Shown here: piece after piece, positions 21,605 through 24,468 of the stretch
How positions within the stretch are numbered: the first letter of the stretch is position 1
Layout of the letters: the number at the start of each line of letters is the position of its first letter
DNA from: Entrophospora sp. SA101
Lineage: Eukaryota > Glomeromycota > Glomeromycetes > Entrophosporales > Entrophosporaceae
Reading direction: 5' to 3'
Length of the DNA: 24,468 bases
NCBI GenBank assembly: GCA_958430865.1
Contig: CAUDNR010004446.1
Location: forward strand, 11,629 to 36,096
The notes under the pieces: model-generated
What the model saw: the letters and a program-made list of their open reading frames with translations, nothing else
Told to the model about the DNA's origin: nothing
Databases searched by the model: none
Made by a program: the position numbers and the translations under genes

Positions 21605-22060
21605 TCATAGACCAGGATTGGCTGTTACCAAACGGGCATTGATCACTGATAGCTGGTGTATGTGTGATGTTTGCTTTGTGTTATATCCCTCTAGTATAAA
21701 ATTCTCCAATGCAATTTGGGTTGCCGTCTTGTTGGTGGCATGCCTATTCATCAACAACCCTACCACATTTAAATATCAAGTTCAGTTTGTCAAATAACAA
21801 GTAAGAAAATTTGGAAACGATTAATTTATACATAACATACCAAACAAAATCTGAACCATTTTATTTTACAGCTTTCTTCCTAACATCAAAGCCCAAATAC
21901 AATTTCAGGGTCACCAACCCTGCTCTGAATTGTGACCACCTGTTGAAATGAGTTGCAGATTCTCTTAATATTCCTCCAGAATTGCGACTTGGTCACAGAG
22001 CCAGCCTTACCTAGAGGTAGGACCATTGCAAGGCAACTTTCCATCTAACTTGTCTGCCAT
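21605..22060 (-). other. GC-richer island with possible small minus-strand exons
   Basis: This stretch (roughly 21540-22135) is visibly richer in G and C than its surroundings. On the minus strand ATG 22060 reads MADKLDGKLPCNGPTSR; a strong donor (AG|GTAAGG, intron 22010-21940, 71 bp, ending CAG) would join it to WSQFRAGLVTLKLYLGFDVR and a TAA at 21861. Without splicing, another minus frame reads ESCLAMVLPLGKAGSVTKSQ and onward to TGA. A second minus block, 21751-21605, encodes 48 residues (MNRHATNKTATQIALENFIL, then EGYNTKQTSHIHQL) ending at TGA. No phase joins the blocks cleanly. It could be a small gene, a transposon fragment or transferred DNA; no family recognised. Confidence 0.33.
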
Positions 22061-22135
22061 CTCTGGCCTGGGTACTGTGAAGACTAGTGAAAGTCATCAG
22101 GAAATTTTTCCCTCCGCAATATTACATCCATAAAT

Positions 22136-22795
22136 TTTAATATGTAAAGTTGTAATACTTGCATAATTTACAAGATATAAAAAGCTATTAGTTGAAGAAA
22201 TTTTCATTATTTAAGTTCACATTCAAAGTTATTTTGTTAGAAACCTTATCATTTCTTGTAACTTTATACAAAAATTCTTAATAACCATAGGAATAAATAA
22301 AATAGAACTTCTAGTTTCTAAGATCTTTTAATAGTAAGTTCTTGATCTCATGTATTGATTTAAAAAAATAATTTTGTTAACCAACTATACAAATTTCTTA
22401 TTAATAGTAACCATAGGGATGGATATATAGAACGAACTCCTAGTTGTCTATTAATGAATATGCCATAAGTTTGCTTTTATCTGAATTTACAAACATTTAC
22501 ATGTAAGGATTACTTAAAAAAAATTTTTTTAAATAACTTATTTATATATATATATATATATATAAATTTATAAATTTATTTATTGTTTTATGAATTATTA
22601 GGAATATTATACCAATTTTTATATATGTATATATTCAATGGGTAAAGTGAATAATTTAGTCATGATCAGGGAGCATAATTAATATTAATTGATTATTTTT
22701 ATTATATCAATGAATTTGCAGGTAAAGAAAAAAAATTATTGAATTTGTATACAATATTAAAATCATTATCAGGTTACTGATTTTTATGTGTGTGT
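22136..22795. other. AT-rich region, nothing recognised apart from a TA microsatellite
   Basis: No coding potential is visible. The (TA)11 tract lies at 22543-22564. A TTCAATGGGTAAAGTGAATAA word at about 22634 resembles the units of the tandem repeat that starts at 22796 and may be an outlying diverged copy. Confidence 0.45.
22543..22564. repeat. (TA)11 microsatellite
   Basis: Uninterrupted TA dinucleotides. A shorter TA tract also occurs within the kelch copy A intron at about 12684-12703. Confidence 0.85.
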
Positions 22796-23014
22796 ATTAT
22801 ATTTAATAGGTAAAAGGAATAACTTGGTCAGTTATAAATTATAAACACATTTATTTGTGTATATTAATTATATTTAATGGGTAAAAGAATAACTTGATTG
22901 GTTATATTATATTTAATGGTTAAAAGGAATAACATGGTTAGTTATAATTATAAACACATTTATTTGTGTATATTAATTATATTTAATGGGTAAAAGAATA
23001 ACTTGTTTGGTTAT
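22796..23014. repeat. two tandem copies of a 110-bp unit with internal subrepeats
   Basis: Copy 1 (22796-22905) and copy 2 (22906-23014) are nearly identical. Each contains two related words of the form TATATTTAATGGGTAAAAGA followed by ATAACTTG and GGTTATA or AGTTATA, separated by ATAAACACATTTATTTGTG. There is no coding capacity. The high identity suggests recent duplication by slippage or unequal exchange. Confidence 0.8.
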
Positions 23015-23174
23015 AATTATAATAAACATTATTTTTATTATTATTAAATAACTATTACAGAAAAAATTAATGTGTACATATATATATATTAAAATTATCT
23101 ATCAGGATAATATAATATATGTTAAATTGCAAAAATGTCATCTCATATTGTTTAGTCCCATATAATTCGGAAGT

Positions 23175-23357
23175 TTATGACCAGTCAATAAAGCTCTTGC
23201 CATGATTTTCTCGTTTTTTCTCTTCCTTTAAAGATTGTTTATATTTATTAACAAAAGGATCTGCATAAATTTAGCCAATCAAATTTTCTTCTAAAGAAAT
23301 TCCAGAACGTTTATCATTTATAAATTAGGAAATACCAAATTTAGCATATTCCCTGAC
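23175..23357 (-). pseudogene. decayed coding remnant downstream of the nuclease relic
   Basis: The minus strand after AATACAG, a possible 3' splice site, reads VREYAKFGIS, then TAA (23325-23327), FINDKRSGISLEENLIG, then TAA (23271-23273), IYADPFVNKYKQSLKEEKKR and ENHGKSFIDWS to TAA at 23175-23177. Both internal stops lie where CAA (Gln) would fit, and the frame is otherwise continuous for about 60 codons. It may be the last exon of the PD-(D/E)XK gene just upstream, since a donor-like GTATTG follows that frame, or a separate dead gene. The family is not recognised. Confidence 0.42.
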
Positions 23358-23462
23358 TGTATTAAATTACAAATAAAATAAATACAAATGAGTATGAACA
23401 AATGATTAGCCTAAAATATGTAAAATTGCTCAATTACTAAAAGGAAAAAATGCAATACCTTC

Positions 23463-24287
23463 TTAAACCTTATTATATTTATAATGCGACATTATGTCTT
23501 CGACAGGTCTCGATATAACACGACGAAAACCAATTACTACTATTACGAAACCTTTTAACTTATTAGGATCCGATTTGACTATCTGAATCCTTTCATCCAA
23601 TACTCCTTCAGCAGAGTAACCAACGACTTGTCCCTTTGCGATCGTATTCATGTACGATCCCACCTGTTTTACTCCATTATTTAATATTCCACGTATAGAT
23701 GTCTGTTTCATCTTATTTGTTCCTCAGACCAATATACATATTTCCTTCCAAGTAAAGATTCTTCATCTTCTTTTTCTAGAATCTTATCTAATTTTTCTAA
23801 TTCATTCGCATCAATTTTTTTCATCGAACTTCCCTTAATATCTCTCATCAAACCAGTTAATGAAATGTACTTTAATTCTAAACTAATATTATTACCCTCA
23901 GCTCCTCCCAGAACAAAAACATCAAGATAGCCAAAGTGACCTGATCCCTTTTGTTTTTTGCTATTCATTACCAAACAAAGTTCTGGAACATGGTATCTTG
24001 ATGGGAGAAGGATCTCGACAATTGCCTGGAGGACAGGCTCATTTGCCGAACGCAGGGACATTCGTGATCTTGTTATCAAGAAAGCCTTTACAATCTTTAT
24101 AAAAGGAACGATATTACCCACGACAAGATTGTTATAGGCTAAAACAACAAGGAGGGCATCATCTGCAACCTGTGTGCACATCCAAATGTTTGATAAAGAT
24201 ATTTTTGTATGTTAAAATAAAATAATAGAAAATATAATTACTCACCTCAGATTTCAATGAGATAGATGTAGAAGCCTCAATTATGTT
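23463..24287 (-). pseudogene. PD-(D/E)XK nuclease-like C-terminal region, frameshifted, 5' end incomplete
   Basis: A likely exon, 24287-24246 (NIIEASTSISLKSE), with a GTGAGT donor joins the acceptor at 24170-24171 in frame to VADDALLVVLAYNNLV. The domain then shows the PD-(D/E)XK core: a helix with Glu (EPVLQAIVEILL), Asp in GYLDVFVLG (codon 23921-23923), and E-x-K in ISLELKY (Glu 23876-23878, Lys 23870-23872). These match the nuclease-like module often found behind AAA-ATPase-like domains in large fungal families. After KYVYWSEEQIR the frame stops at 23708-23710, but family-like sequence continues one frame over as MKQTSIRGILNNGVKQVGSY and GFVIVVIGFRRVISRPVEDI to TAA at 23463. The indel lies near 23710-23716. 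Catalytic residues are intact, so the break may be recent, or an assembly or base error. The N-terminal part lies beyond or near the window edge and is unresolved. Confidence 0.66.
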
Positions 24288-24468
24288 CTGGCTTTTTGGT
24301 CACAAAACATCTATATAATTGCAATGATTTTCAACTCTCAAGAAAAAATAATTCTCCATTCACATTATTAAATACCATATATTTCATACCTTTTCTGTTT
24401 TTTCTGTTGATTGGAAAAAATTTAATTTTGTTTGTTGTACATACTAAACATTATTTATTTCAGCCAAT
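24288..24468. other. window edge, probably intron or upstream part of the nuclease relic
   Basis: In the frame of the following exon the minus strand has a TGA just before AGCCAG|AAC, so an intron or decayed sequence is likely here. A short stretch between CAACAG and AG|GTATGA (about 24389-24402) could be a tiny exon but is too short to support. Confidence 0.25.

Noticed and set aside
21543..21797. 84-codon plus-strand frame in the GC-richer island
   Set aside because: Starts in the TAA-rich edge, with Trp/Cys-rich composition typical of antisense reading; the minus-strand reading of the same bases looks more protein-like.
22796..23014. CRISPR-like array
   Set aside because: Only two near-identical tandem units without unique spacers, in a eukaryotic context.
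23650..23838. Plus-strand open frame opposite the nuclease relic
   Set aside because: Antisense to the PD-(D/E)XK coding sequence.

Overview
The window is eukaryotic, very AT-rich DNA. Genes are broken by short spliceosomal introns (about 60-220 bp, mostly GT-AG), and there are no bacterial-style operons, Shine-Dalgarno sites, tRNA or rRNA genes. The low GC, the small introns, the tandem secreted/membrane kelch genes, a PD-(D/E)XK nuclease-like relic and the many MITE-like insertions fit an arbuscular mycorrhizal fungus (Glomeromycotina, Rhizophagus-like). The lineage is an inference; no marker gene in the window proves it.

Layout, left to right. 1-2489 has no recognisable gene. 2490-2742 (minus) is an unidentified, frameshifted coding remnant. 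2898-7405 (plus) is a nearly full-length MTR4-type exosome RNA helicase that is clearly broken. It has lost the Q motif, has an in-frame TAG after the DEIH exon and three one-base frameshifts, has altered motifs III and VI, and carries two non-autonomous DNA transposons. One is a 141-bp perfect hairpin with TA target duplication sitting in a 5' splice site. The other is about 254 bp with a 9-bp target duplication inside an exon. 8638-10813 (plus) is an intact six-exon Nramp divalent-metal transporter, the best metabolic gene here. 11794-13416 and 18000-19722 (both minus) are two paralogous five-exon genes for type I membrane kelch beta-propeller proteins with identical intron positions. 13417-17999 lies between them and holds only short coding-like scraps and low-complexity sequence. 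19.9-22.1 kb contains an inverted repeat, a degenerate Gln/His/Asn-type minisatellite, a frameshifted acidic coding remnant (plus) and a comparatively GC-rich island with possible small minus-strand exons. 22.8-23.0 kb is a tandem duplication of a 110-bp unit. 23175-24287 (minus) is the C-terminal part of a PD-(D/E)XK nuclease-like gene, split by a frameshift and followed by a further decayed coding remnant.

Functionally the window looks like an accessory, repeat-rich region: three intact genes (one metal transporter, two putative surface kelch proteins) among several decaying genes. No shared pathway links them. No CRISPR, toxin or viral system was seen. The most informative observation is the helicase pseudogene, where two precise transposon insertions with intact target duplications let the pre-insertion exon and splice site be read directly.
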